From the NCBI RefSeq assembly GCF_020421205.1, contig NZ_JAIZZH010000002.1:496001-560000 (forward strand): a DNA stretch of 64,000 nucleotides, in the 5' to 3' direction. The notes beneath the pieces are model-generated. The model was given only the letters and a program-made list of their open reading frames with translations. It was not told where the DNA came from and searched no databases. How positions within the stretch are numbered: the first letter of the stretch is position 1; each line of letters begins with the position of its first letter. The position numbers and the translations under genes were made by a program. This stretch comes from Hymenobacter pini (GTDB lineage: Bacteria; Bacteroidota; Bacteroidia; Cytophagales; Hymenobacteraceae). Positions 32,457-40,522 of this stretch are shown piece after piece.

Positions 32457-33464
32457 CTACTTCAGAAATGCCAGCAGTACGCCGTGGAAAGAAGCAGTGG
32501 CCTCAAGATGCGGAATGTGCCCCACTCCTTTTAGCGGCACCAGCCGGCTCCCTTTGATGAGAGCGGCCGTGCGCTGACCCAAGGCCGGGTACTGACCCAT
32601 CCGCGCCAGTACGGCGGGGTCTTTTATCAGCCCTTTACCCACCACCGTCCTATCATCCTGCCCAATGATGAGTAAGGTAGGCACTTGCAGCAACCCAAAC
32701 TCGTAGCACACCGGCTGCTGATAAATCATATCGAAGGTGAGGGCATTGGCCCGCGCTACCTGCGGAAAATCGGGGTGACGGGTTTGGGCTACCAACGGCA
32801 GCAGCCACTCATTGTGGGCACTGGGGTAGCCGTGCGGGTAATAGGTAGCGTGATACTTACGGATGCTTTGCTCCGTGCTTTTGCGCTCGGTTGCTTCTGC
32901 CTGATCAATCGTCTGGAATGGCACCCCAACTCGGTAATCCTCCAGACCAATTGGGTTTTCCAGTACCAATTGAGCCGTTTGCGCCGGATACATCAGCGCA
33001 AAGCGAGTGGCCAGCATCCCGCCCATACTGTGCCCCACCACTACGGCTTTTCTCACGCCCAGCGTGTCCAGCAGCCGATGCGTATTCTGGGCCAATTGAT
33101 GAAATGAGTAATGCACATCCGGCTTAACGGATTTGCCGAAGCCAATCTGGTCCGGCACAATAACCCGGAAACCGTGCCCGGCCAGAACCCCAATTGTTTC
33201 GCGCCAGTACGCCCCAAAGAAGTTTTTGCCGTGCAGTAGCACCACGGTGCGCCCGTTAGGAGTGGCCGTGGCCGGCACATCCATGTAGGCCATGCGCAGG
33301 CGCTGGCCTTCCAGCACCACGGGGAAATACCGCACTGGGTAAGGATACCCAACACCATCCAACGTAGCATTGAGAGCCGCCGGGGTTTGTTGGGCCACTA
33401 CCGGAACCGCCAACCACAGCAGGTTACAGAGCAACAGCAGAAAACAGGTACGCGCCATACGCAT
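32457..33464 (-). CDS. Secreted alpha/beta hydrolase
   Basis: A 335-residue protein with a signal peptide (MRMARTCFLLLLCNLLWLAV, cleavage near VVAQ). The alpha/beta hydrolase core has the oxyanion stretch VVLLHGKNFFGAYWRE, the nucleophile elbow VVGHSMGGML (Ser), the acid in LLIIGQDDRTV (Asp) and the His in GVGHIPHLE, so the catalytic triad is complete. Substrate unknown; periplasmic esterase or haloalkane-dehalogenase-like enzymes share this layout. I chose the ATG at 33464 rather than TTG 33476. Confidence 0.9.
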   Translation of the reverse strand: MRMARTCFLLLLCNLLWLAVPVVAQQTPAALNATLDGVGYPYPVRYFPVVLEGQRLRMAYMDVPATATPNGRTVVLLHGKNFFGAYWRETIGVLAGHGFRVIVPDQIGFGKSVKPDVHYSFHQLAQNTHRLLDTLGVRKAVVVGHSMGGMLATRFALMYPAQTAQLVLENPIGLEDYRVGVPFQTIDQAEATERKSTEQSIRKYHATYYPHGYPSAHNEWLLPLVAQTRHPDFPQVARANALTFDMIYQQPVCYEFGLLQVPTLLIIGQDDRTVVGKGLIKDPAVLARMGQYPALGQRTAALIKGSRLVPLKGVGHIPHLEATASFHGVLLAFLK

Positions 33465-33516
33465 CGGATTAATCAACGATGCTTCGTAAACTGCTTGCTG
33501 CGCTACTAAGTTACGC

Positions 33517-34086
33517 TTAGCCCTGGGATGTGCCCCGCTGCTTCAGGCGCAACTCCAGCACCCGGCTATCCTCATTGCTCCAGATGAAGTTCCGCACCTC
33601 CTCTACCCGAAATACCACTACGCCATCGGACAGGCCGTACTCGGTGTAGCATTCCATCAGCACCTGCTCGGCGGTGAGCTGGCGCACGTAGCCGTAGTAA
33701 TCCATACCCAAGTGGGTGTACACGTTCACAAGCTGGCCCATCTGCTGGGCGCGCTCCAGCAGTAGCGGCACCGTGAGGTATTCCTGCTCCAGAAACGGTG
33801 GAGACTTAATCCCGGCGTATACCTTATCCAGGTTATCAGCCTTGAATTCCACGTGCCGGATGTACTGGTCGTCGTAATCCAGCTGAAATATTTCGGGGAG
33901 GTTGAAGGACTGGATAGCCGTGGGCATCCCGTCACGGTTGATGATGCGCAACACTACCACCTCATCGGAATAGCTCAGCACATACCCCACCGAAAAGCGG
34001 CCCGGGTCGCTCTGGCTAGTGCGCACACCTACCAGTCGTTTTTCCTGACGGGCCCGCTCAAAAATTTCCTGAAACAAACCAGGCAT
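33517..34086 (-). CDS. Cytoplasmic protein with an internal duplication, function unknown
   Basis: A 189-residue protein with no signal or membrane segment. Its two halves look related: RARQEKRLVGVRTS, GYVLSYSDEVVVLRII and PEIFQLDYDDQYIRHVEFK in the first half align with RAQQMGQLVNVYTH, GYVRQLTAEQVLMECY and EEVRNFIWSNEDSRVLELRLK (last block given as EEVRNFIWSNED and SRVLELRLK) in the second. Short beta-rich repeats of about 70 residues are suggested. No family recognised. Confidence 0.7.
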   Translation of the reverse strand: MPGLFQEIFERARQEKRLVGVRTSQSDPGRFSVGYVLSYSDEVVVLRIINRDGMPTAIQSFNLPEIFQLDYDDQYIRHVEFKADNLDKVYAGIKSPPFLEQEYLTVPLLLERAQQMGQLVNVYTHLGMDYYGYVRQLTAEQVLMECYTEYGLSDGVVVFRVEEVRNFIWSNEDSRVLELRLKQRGTSQG

Positions 34087-34165
34087 AATACTGACATATA
34101 TAAGCTGAACAGTAAAGCTACAGCATTTTCTACTGCTCAGCAGCCAGTGCAGGCATCAGCAGCAC

Positions 34166-35095
34166 TTACTCCGCCACGGTAGCGGCCGAATCGGCGGGCG
34201 GTGTGGTGGTGCTGAGCGGCACCCGGCGGAGCTGTTTCAGCCATTGCCGACGGCCGTCCCAAGTGGCGGCGCGCAGCAGCTCGTGAGGGTAAGCCTTTGC
34301 AAACCAATACATATTCTGACGCGTGTCATTCAGCCGCACGCGCACTTGCCAAGCATTTTGCAGCGAGTCGGCGGCCGGGGCTTCCTCCACCTGAATTCGG
34401 GCCTGGTACAGTACGGGCGGCTTAGCCGAGCTGGTTTGCTGCTGTCCGTAGATGCTGGCCCGAAAAGTCGGCAAGGCTGCAAAATCGAGGCTGCGCAGCG
34501 TGTACGGCAGCGCATCCTCAAACAGAGCCTGGTGCAGCAAGGTGCGCTGCCCCAGGCCTTCTTCGTCCCGGTATGAGTTGTACTGCTGCTGGTACTGCAG
34601 GCCATCATCCATGAAGGACTTGAAGCTGCTACCCGCCCACTCCTGCACCGAAACCGTGAGCTTATGAAGCTGTACGGGCTGGTCGCGCCGGAAAACCAGG
34701 CACACCTGCACGTTGCTCGGGTAGGCAGCCGTGGGCAGGGTATACTGCTGGGTTACCTGTAATACCGGAAAAACATCATTGCGGCCCGGTTGGGTGGTGC
34801 TCACGTTGTACTGCTGGTTGAACTCCCGCTTGGCAGTAGCCTGGGTGATGGTAAACCGGTGCGGTTCCCCGTCTACCTGCTGCTCGGCATCATACACGGC
34901 TATTTCCGCGCGGCCATCTTCCCACAACGGGTTCATTGCCCAGTCCAGTTGAAAGGGGCCACCATGCCGCGTCAGCGGATTATCCACCGGCACGGGCAAG
35001 GCCGCTGGGGGCTTCGGTTTGCCCGAATCAGAGGAGCAGGATAGCAGGCCCGTGCTCAGCCACAGACCTATCCAGAGTACAAAAACACGCTGCAT
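34166..35095 (-). CDS. Lipoprotein of unknown function
   Basis: A 309-residue exported lipoprotein: MQRVFVLWIGLWLSTGLLSC is a signal with lipobox Cys 20, followed by a Pro-rich linker. The mature part is beta-rich, with FQLDWAMNPLWEDGRAEIAVYD (as FQLDWAMNPLWE, DGRAEIAVYD) and LLHQALFEDALPYTLRSLDF. It resembles no family I can name. The ATG at 35095 follows a TTG at 35101. Neighbours are a duplicated-domain protein and H-NOX on the same strand, with gaps of 80 bases, so co-transcription is possible but unproven. Confidence 0.7.
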   Translation of the reverse strand: MQRVFVLWIGLWLSTGLLSCSSDSGKPKPPAALPVPVDNPLTRHGGPFQLDWAMNPLWEDGRAEIAVYDAEQQVDGEPHRFTITQATAKREFNQQYNVSTTQPGRNDVFPVLQVTQQYTLPTAAYPSNVQVCLVFRRDQPVQLHKLTVSVQEWAGSSFKSFMDDGLQYQQQYNSYRDEEGLGQRTLLHQALFEDALPYTLRSLDFAALPTFRASIYGQQQTSSAKPPVLYQARIQVEEAPAADSLQNAWQVRVRLNDTRQNMYWFAKAYPHELLRAATWDGRRQWLKQLRRVPLSTTTPPADSAATVAE

Positions 35096-35176
35096 ACGCA
35101 AATCAACAACTCGAAACTGGACCTATTACGCACACACCCGGGCTAAATGTTGGCCCAGCTCTAATAACCGGGTGCG

Positions 35177-35722
35177 CTATACCGGCTGGCGCAGCACCCG
35201 AATGCGCACATGCTCCCCGTTTTCGGAAGTAGTGGGCTCTACGGTAATCTGGTCGGCCTCGTCGTAATATTTTGCTACGCCCCGCACAATGCCTACGGCC
35301 AGCGCCCCCATCCGGCGCGTTGATACATAATCAATAAACAGCTCATCCGGCGACACCCGCGTGACGTTGAGCACGGGCGGGGCATTATCCACGTGTTCCC
35401 GCCGTACCTGCCGGTGCATGGTGCCCTCCGTGTGCTCCAGCATATCCAGCGTGGTCCAGTGGGGCTGCAGCAAGCGCTGGTACATGTACATCAGGTCGGG
35501 CACCAGATACTCCCCAAATTTCTCGTGCAGTTCGTCCGCTGATAGGCCCGTCATGATGGCGGCTTCGCCTACCAGTCGATACATGTGCTCATCGGGGTAC
35601 ACGTGTTTGTGGTCGAAATCAGCGGCCGTGAGGCCCGATACTTCCAGTAGCCGTATCCAGGTGCTGTGGTCGTACTGAGTTTGAACGTAGCGCTTCAGCA
35701 GGGTAAAGATGGTTCCGTGCAC
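35177..35722 (-). CDS. H-NOX haem protein (nitric oxide sensor)
   Basis: A 181-residue stand-alone haem-NO-binding domain. The opening MHGTIFTLLKRYVQTQYDHS matches H-NOX (MKG.IF.LL..YV). The proximal haem ligand is H103 in EGTMHRQVR, and the propionate-binding YxSxR motif is Y132, S134, R136 (IDYVSTRRMG). These are the canonical positions. The residue equivalent to the distal Tyr 140 of the Thermoanaerobacter protein is hydrophobic (Leu 141), which by family knowledge favours NO over O2. H-NOX proteins usually regulate an adjacent histidine kinase or diguanylate cyclase; none is encoded nearby. Cytoplasmic. Confidence 0.92.
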   Translation of the reverse strand: MHGTIFTLLKRYVQTQYDHSTWIRLLEVSGLTAADFDHKHVYPDEHMYRLVGEAAIMTGLSADELHEKFGEYLVPDLMYMYQRLLQPHWTTLDMLEHTEGTMHRQVRREHVDNAPPVLNVTRVSPDELFIDYVSTRRMGALAVGIVRGVAKYYDEADQITVEPTTSENGEHVRIRVLRQPV

Positions 35723-35797
35723 GGGGTTCAGCTAAAAACTTCAAAGTGGCAAGCTAGAAAAACTCTGCGCAATGCTGCTGTACCGGCCCAAAACGCA

Positions 35798-35833
35798 GCA
35801 AGGAGCAGGCTGCTTGCGCAACCTGCTCCTTGC
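35798..35833 (-). terminator. Terminator of the sigma/anti-sigma operon
   Basis: GCAAGGAGCAGG pairs with CCTGCTCCTTGC around a 12-base loop, 19 bases beyond the anti-sigma stop at 35852. Confidence 0.8.
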
Positions 35834-35851
35834 CTGTACTACCGAGCTGGC

Positions 35852-36760
35852 TTATAGGTTACCGATTACCGTCATGGTGCTCAGTGTGGGTGAGGCTACC
35901 CCGCCAGCGTCTTCCACCGTCATGGCGAAGGCCTGAGCACTGGCAATATCCTTCATCTGCTGAATACTGTCGCCGGATGCGGTGGTAGAGGCCAACACCC
36001 CAGCATCCACGGGCTTCCCATTGTCGAGAGCCCACAACTGGTATTGCTTGCCGCTGGGCGGAGCCGGCAGGTTGCGCACATCCACGTACACGGCCTTGGT
36101 TTTGGGGTTGTAGTATACCCGGGCCAGGGCTTCGGGCGCTTTGGGCGTGCCTTTCAGCTCCACGGAGCGGAAGTCGGCGCTGCGCAGCACGGCTAGTTCC
36201 TGGTCACGCTCCTTGAGGGCCGCCTGTTGGGTAGCCGCGTAGCGCGACTGCTCCGACTGGGCCACTTCCAAGTTAGCTTCCGTTTCCTGCAGCCGGTTGT
36301 AGAGCAGGTAATTGCCCAATCCACTCAGCAGCAACAGGGCCACGGAGGCGGCAATCAGCCACTTCAGGCGACTGGGCTCCGGGGCGGGCATCTGCCGAAC
36401 CACTGCCTCCTCAGGCGCCTGGGGCGGCGTGGGTACGCCGTTGGCCTGCGGCGTTACCGAAGCCGTCATGAATGGAGCAGCCGCGGGAGTACCGGCGGTT
36501 TGGATCTGTTTTTCCTGCTCAGCGGTGTTGCGGATGGCTTGCTGCCAGCCCTGCAGTACTCGGTCCCGCATGTCGGCGGGGGGCGTTACGGCGTGGGCTT
36601 CGGCATAGGCGTCCAGCCCCCGAATCACCTGTTGCAGTTCCCGGCCTACTTCCGGGTATTCCTCGGCTACGCGCTCCACTTCGGCGCGCTCCGCCGCGTC
36701 GAGTACGCCCAGGGCGTACTCTTCCAGGATGCCTGATTCGATATATTCCTGAATATTCAC
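35852..36760 (-). CDS. RskA-like anti-sigma factor
   Basis: A 302-residue membrane protein. The N-terminal 70 residues (YIESGILEEYALGVLDAAERAEVE, cut as YIESGILEEYALGV and LDAAERAEVE) resemble the cytoplasmic sigma-binding domain of anti-sigma-K factors; a Pro-rich linker, one membrane helix LKWLIAASVALLLLSGLGNYLL (as LKWLIAASVALLLL and SGLGNYLL) near 132-153, a short coiled coil, and a periplasmic RskA domain with QYQLWALDNGKPVDAGVL follow. It should hold the upstream ECF sigma factor at the membrane until released. It begins 2 bases after the sigma gene stop, so the two are co-translated. Confidence 0.92.
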   Translation of the reverse strand: MNIQEYIESGILEEYALGVLDAAERAEVERVAEEYPEVGRELQQVIRGLDAYAEAHAVTPPADMRDRVLQGWQQAIRNTAEQEKQIQTAGTPAAAPFMTASVTPQANGVPTPPQAPEEAVVRQMPAPEPSRLKWLIAASVALLLLSGLGNYLLYNRLQETEANLEVAQSEQSRYAATQQAALKERDQELAVLRSADFRSVELKGTPKAPEALARVYYNPKTKAVYVDVRNLPAPPSGKQYQLWALDNGKPVDAGVLASTTASGDSIQQMKDIASAQAFAMTVEDAGGVASPTLSTMTVIGNL

Positions 36761-36762
36761 GA

Positions 36763-37320
36763 TTACCGAATCAATTTAGAGAGTACTTTAATAGCCGCCC
36801 GGGCCCGGGTTTTCACCGTACCAAGGGGCAGGTTCAATTCTTCTGCCACTTCGCTTTGCGTAAATCCGCCGAAATAAAGCAGGTCCACGATTTGCCGCTG
36901 TTCCGGATTCAGCTGGTTAGTCATTTCCTGCAAGCCAATGTGCTCAGGCCGGAACGAGGGCTCGGCGGCCTGCCGCAGCGCTGCACTTTCTTCGATGGGC
37001 TGCGTACGGCTACCTACGCGGTACTGTCGGGAGCGGATTTTATCGATGGCTAAATTTCGGCAAACATTCATCACCCACGTAAATAACCGGCCTTTTTCGG
37101 CGTCGTAGGAGGGAAATGAGTGCCAGATTTTAACCATGGCTTCCTGCAACACATCCTCGGCTATTTCTTCCTTCTTCACGATGCGCAGAATAACGCCATA
37201 AAGAGCCGCGGAGTATTTGTCGTAGAAGATGGTCATGGCCCCTTCGTCCCGGTCGCGCAGGCGCTGCACAAGCAGGTTTTCCGTTTCGAGGGCTACTGAC
37301 TCAGGAGTGGTGGCAGACAC
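36763..37320 (-). CDS. ECF RNA polymerase sigma factor (SigK-like)
   Basis: A 185-residue sigma-70 family factor of the extracytoplasmic-function type. Region 2 is visible as FYDKYSAALYGVILRIVKKEEIAEDVLQEAMVKIW (blocks FYDKYSAALYGVILRI, AEDVLQEAMVKIW) with WVMNVCRNLAIDKIRS, and region 4 as LNPEQRQIVDLLYFGGFTQSEVAEELN plus LGTVKTRARAAI. It directs RNA polymerase to its own promoters and is paired with the RskA-like protein downstream. The start is uncertain: GTG 37320 or TTG 37329. A possible -7 element TACTTTCG is at 37377-37384. Confidence 0.95.
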   Translation of the reverse strand: MSATTPESVALETENLLVQRLRDRDEGAMTIFYDKYSAALYGVILRIVKKEEIAEDVLQEAMVKIWHSFPSYDAEKGRLFTWVMNVCRNLAIDKIRSRQYRVGSRTQPIEESAALRQAAEPSFRPEHIGLQEMTNQLNPEQRQIVDLLYFGGFTQSEVAEELNLPLGTVKTRARAAIKVLSKLIR

Positions 37321-37376
37321 GGGCAGCAACTAAGATAAACAGGGTGGCGTAGCACCGCCAGTCCCCGCAGATGGAA

Positions 37377-37384
37377 CGAAAGTA
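37377..37384 (-). promoter_or_regulatory. Possible -7 element of the sigma/anti-sigma operon
   Basis: TACTTTCG on the minus strand, one base from TAnnTTTG, 56 bases before the GTG at 37320. Confidence 0.35.
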
Positions 37385-37491
37385 AGGATATACCTGCAAA
37401 AGTGGTACGGTAGCATCAGAAAGTGCGACCATGTTCTTTAACTCCGCTGCTACGCGTAAAGCAAGTGGGCAGTTATAGCTCAGCTCCAACA

Positions 37492-37499
37492 TAGCTTTG
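37492..37499 (+). promoter_or_regulatory. Promoter -7 element of the aldehyde dehydrogenase gene
   Basis: TAGCTTTG matches TAnnTTTG, 54 bases before the ATG at 37554. The remaining 37321-37491 spacer shows no gene. Confidence 0.5.
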
Positions 37500-37553
37500 C
37501 CCCAATTGTTAGGCACGTGTACCTTTCTCCGCTCTACTTCTCTTTCCACTCCC

Positions 37554-38954
37554 ATGCCCATTGAATCTCTGAACCCCCACACCGGCCGCGTGGTGCGGCG
37601 CTTTCGCCCTTTCGGCTGGGCCAAAACCGAGCAGATTGTAACCCAGGCCCACCGCGCGTTTGGCGAGTGGCGCACCACTACTTTCGGCCACCGGGCCACG
37701 CTAATGCGCCGCGCCGCTAAGCTGCTGCGGGAGCGGCAGCAGGAGCTAGCCGAGCTGATGGCCCTGGAAATGGGCAAACCCGTAACCGATGGCCGGGCCG
37801 AGGCCGTGAAGTGCGCCCTCTGCTGCGACTATTACGCCGAACACGCCGAGCAATTTCTGGCCGATGAGGAAATCAAAACCGAGGCCCAGCGCAGCTTTAT
37901 TGCCTACGAGCCCATTGGGATTGTGCTGGCCGTCATGCCCTGGAATTTCCCGTTCTGGCAGGTGGTGCGGTTTGCCGCCCCGGCCCTGATGGCCGGCAAC
38001 GTGGGGTTGCTCAAACACGCCTCCAACGTACCGCAGTGCGCCCTGGCCCTGGAAAAGATATTTCATGATGCCGGCTTCCCCCCTGCCACCTTCCGCACGC
38101 TGCTGGTGGGCTCCGATGTAGTAGAAAAACTGATTGAGGACGACCGGGTGCGGGCCGTGACCCTCACCGGCTCGGAGCCGGCCGGAGCCGCCGTGGCCGC
38201 CGCTGCGGGCCGTCAAATTAAGAAAACGGTGCTGGAATTGGGTGGTTCTGATGCATTTATCGTGCTGGCCGATGCCGACGTGGCCCTGGCGGCCAAAACC
38301 GCCGCCCAGGCCCGCATGATTAACGCCGGCCAGAGCTGCATTGCCGCCAAGCGTTTTATCGTGGAGAAGCCGGTGCTGAAGGACTTTATCAGCCAGATGA
38401 AAACCCACCTGCTGGCTTTCCGGGCCGGCGACCCGCTGGACCCGGCCACCCAATACGGCCCCCTCGCCCGCGCCGACCTGGCCGATGAGTTGACGCAGCA
38501 AGTGGAAGACTCCGTGAAACAAGGCGCCAAAGTGGAATTGTACGGGGGCCAAAGCAAGCCCGGCACCGCCCTGTTCCGGCCCATGATGCTCAGCAATGTG
38601 AAACCCGGGCAGCGGGCTTACTCCGAAGAGTTTTTCGGGCCGGTAGCCATTATCCTGGAGGCCAAAGATGCCGATGATGCTATCCGCCTCGCCAACGACT
38701 CCCGGTTTGGTTTAGGCGGTTCCGTATGGACACGCAACGTGGCGCGGGGCCAGGAGCTGGCGCGGCGCGTGGAAGCCGGGGCCGTTTTCGTGAACAGCCT
38801 CGTGAAGTCGTCGCCGGAAATGCCGTTCGGGGGCGTAAAGAAATCAGGTTACGGACGCGAATTGTCGCACCTGGGCATTCGGGAATTCGTCAACCAGAAA
38901 TCTATTTGGGTGGCCCCAGAGGTGAAGCCCGAACCGGCGAAAAAGGTAGAGTAA
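37554..38954 (+). CDS. NAD(P)-dependent aldehyde dehydrogenase, succinate-semialdehyde dehydrogenase type
   Basis: A 466-residue cytoplasmic ALDH. The catalytic Cys is C262 in NAGQSCIAAKRF, the general-base Glu is E228 in LELGGSDAF, and N131 in MPWNFPFWQVVRF holds the oxyanion. The C-terminal FGGVKKSGYGRELSHLG is typical of succinate-semialdehyde dehydrogenases in Bacteroidota, so oxidation of succinic semialdehyde is the likely reaction, but other aldehydes cannot be excluded. The ATG at 37554 is chosen because it starts at the first family residues (IESLNPHTG). The last residues are Pro/Lys rich. Confidence 0.92.
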   Translation: MPIESLNPHTGRVVRRFRPFGWAKTEQIVTQAHRAFGEWRTTTFGHRATLMRRAAKLLRERQQELAELMALEMGKPVTDGRAEAVKCALCCDYYAEHAEQFLADEEIKTEAQRSFIAYEPIGIVLAVMPWNFPFWQVVRFAAPALMAGNVGLLKHASNVPQCALALEKIFHDAGFPPATFRTLLVGSDVVEKLIEDDRVRAVTLTGSEPAGAAVAAAAGRQIKKTVLELGGSDAFIVLADADVALAAKTAAQARMINAGQSCIAAKRFIVEKPVLKDFISQMKTHLLAFRAGDPLDPATQYGPLARADLADELTQQVEDSVKQGAKVELYGGQSKPGTALFRPMMLSNVKPGQRAYSEEFFGPVAIILEAKDADDAIRLANDSRFGLGGSVWTRNVARGQELARRVEAGAVFVNSLVKSSPEMPFGGVKKSGYGRELSHLGIREFVNQKSIWVAPEVKPEPAKKVE

Positions 38955-39015
38955 CACTGACGCACAAGCCAGCAGTGTTCCTACCCACAACTTTACATTC
39001 CAGAATAGCAGTTTC

Positions 39016-39060
39016 CCAAAGCCCACCTTACCAAGTACGATCTGGCAAGGTGGGCTTTGG
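39016..39060. terminator. Terminator between convergent genes
   Basis: CCAAAGCCCACCTT and AAGGTGGGCTTTGG form a long stem with CCA/TGG inside and a 9-base loop. It ends 2 bases before the DUF2809 stop on the minus strand. Confidence 0.8.
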
Positions 39061-39062
39061 CC

Positions 39063-39470
39063 TTAGCAGTATGCCGTATTGGTTGTGCGCCGCAGCCACC
39101 GTTCCAGCAGCAGCCCCAGCCCTACCCCAGCGGCGTAACAAACCAAGTCGCTCCAGAGGAAGCCGTGCCCCAGCACCAGCCCACCAAGGGCGGTATGCCG
39201 CACCGCTAGCAGCCACGGCGCGCGGCAGAGCTGGCTGATTTCAACGGCGTAGGCAAAGCCCAATGCCCCGGCAGCCGCTTTGGCGGGTGCCCATTGGGGC
39301 CAAATCCAGCGTACTACCCAAAACACCAGCAGATCCCAAAGCGCATCGCCGGCATACAGGACTACCCAACCGGGTAGTTGTGCTCCAAAGCGCCGGGAGC
39401 CAAGGCCCAGGATGGCCGTCAGCACCATCAGCAGCACGTAGGTAGTGCGCCGGCTCCAGCAAAAATTCAT
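39063..39470 (-). CDS. DUF2809 membrane protein
   Basis: A 135-residue protein with four predicted membrane helices. The DUF2809 pattern is clear: ILGLGSRRFG, GDALWDLLVFWVVRW, YAVEISQLCRAPWL, LGGLVLGHGFLWSDLVCYAAGV. Function is unknown for the family. Its promoter TACTTTTG is at 39493-39500 on the minus strand, and a perfect 19-base palindrome overlaps the -33 position. The divergent neighbour is an MpaB-like protein. Confidence 0.92.
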   Translation of the reverse strand: MNFCWSRRTTYVLLMVLTAILGLGSRRFGAQLPGWVVLYAGDALWDLLVFWVVRWIWPQWAPAKAAAGALGFAYAVEISQLCRAPWLLAVRHTALGGLVLGHGFLWSDLVCYAAGVGLGLLLERWLRRTTNTAYC

Positions 39471-39492
39471 GGGTTGATGGAATGAATTTCAG

Positions 39493-39500
39493 CAAAAGTA
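39493..39500 (-). promoter_or_regulatory. Promoter -7 element of the DUF2809 gene
   Basis: Reads TACTTTTG on the minus strand, 23 bases before the ATG at 39470, with TTTG 17 bases upstream inside the palindrome at 39506-39524. Confidence 0.6.
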
Positions 39501-39505
39501 ATATT

Positions 39506-39524
39506 TACTTTGCAATGCAAAGTA
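39506..39524. promoter_or_regulatory. Perfect 19-bp palindrome, candidate operator
   Basis: TACTTTGCAATGCAAAGTA is a perfect inverted repeat (9 bp arms, 1-base centre) in the 112-base spacer between divergent genes. It covers the -33 box of the minus-strand promoter, as a repressor site would. No regulator gene is adjacent, so the binding protein is unknown. Confidence 0.6.
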
Positions 39525-39582
39525 TTTTGAAAAATATTGACATTCTATAGCCTCTGCCTGGCAGGGACTTGACGCTGTACTG

Positions 39583-40356
39583 ATGGAGTATTTCGTAGCG
39601 CCCGGCTCGGTGGTGCGCCGTATTTGGGGCAAGGCCGATACCGTGTTATTCATTTTCGCGGGAGCGGCCGCCGAGTTTGCCGTGAACAAGGCCGTAGACT
39701 GGCTCTACTTCACCGGCCGCCTGCCCGCCGACCCATTGGCCCGGCTGTTCTCGACGGTGGAATATGCCCGCCGCATTGTGTTTGCCAACCGGGCCGGGGC
39801 CGAGCAGGCCATTGATACTATTACGGCCATTCACAGCGCGGTGGAAGCCAAGCGCGGCCAGCAGATTCCGGCCTGGGCTTACCGTGACGTGCTGTATATG
39901 CTCGTTGATTACTCCATCCGAGCGTTCGAGCTGCTGGAGCGGCCACTCACGGAGGCCGAGCGGGCCGAGGTGTTTGCGGTTTTCGGCCGGGTGGGCCAGC
40001 GCATGGGTATTCCGGATCTGCCGGCTACCTACGCCGCCTGGCTTACCGACCGGGAGCAGCACCTGGCGCAAAACATCCTGCACAGCGCATTCACCACCGA
40101 TTTATACCACCAGTACCGCCGCCATTTGGGACCGGTGCGCTACCAGTTGCTGTTGCAGGGCCAGCGCTTGGTGGTGCCTCCGCAGGTACGGGAGTTGCTG
40201 CGGCTGCACGGACCGGCGTGGCTGCGCCCGGTGGTGCCACTGTACCGCGCCACGTGTCACCTGCGCCTCAGTCAGTGGGTAAAAAACAGCCTGTTGCCCC
40301 TGGATTATCGGGCCCAGATTGCCGCATTGGATATAGTTACCCATGCTGCGGACTAG
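39583..40356 (+). CDS. MpaB/DUF2236-family oxygenase-like protein
   Basis: A 257-residue soluble protein. The pattern VAPGSVVRRIWGKADTVLFIFAGAAAEFAVN (blocks VAPGSVVRRIWGKADTVLFI, FAGAAAEFAVN), the following VDWLYFTGRLPADPLARLFST, and AIHSAVEAKRG belong to the DUF2236 family that includes the fungal mycophenolate protein MpaB and latex-clearing protein, a haem-b fold with oxygenase activity in characterised members. The activity here is unproven. It is divergent from the DUF2809 gene, with a shared palindromic site between them. Confidence 0.85.
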   Translation: MEYFVAPGSVVRRIWGKADTVLFIFAGAAAEFAVNKAVDWLYFTGRLPADPLARLFSTVEYARRIVFANRAGAEQAIDTITAIHSAVEAKRGQQIPAWAYRDVLYMLVDYSIRAFELLERPLTEAERAEVFAVFGRVGQRMGIPDLPATYAAWLTDREQHLAQNILHSAFTTDLYHQYRRHLGPVRYQLLLQGQRLVVPPQVRELLRLHGPAWLRPVVPLYRATCHLRLSQWVKNSLLPLDYRAQIAALDIVTHAAD

Positions 40357-40364
40357 AGCTAAGG

Positions 40365-40500
40365 GCTAGTTCCCCTCCTTGGAAAGGAGGAGGTATGGGT
40401 GGTTGACTTCGCGTCAGAACGTCAGTTTAGAAATTAATTCTAGCAGTCGTTCAACGAATCAACCACCACTAACCCCTCCTTTCCAAGGAGGGGAACTAGC
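40365..40500. repeat. MITE-like 136-bp element with 26-bp perfect terminal inverted repeats
   Basis: Arms 40365-40390 and 40475-40500 are perfect complements of 26 bases. Inside them GGTGGTTGA (40398-40406) faces TCAACCACC (40459-40467), followed by an AT-rich core without a reading frame. The shape suits a non-autonomous mobile element or an intergenic repeat; it also could fold as a bidirectional terminator between convergent genes. Confidence 0.85.
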
Positions 40501-40522
40501 TTCTAGCTCTAGCCCGCATGAC

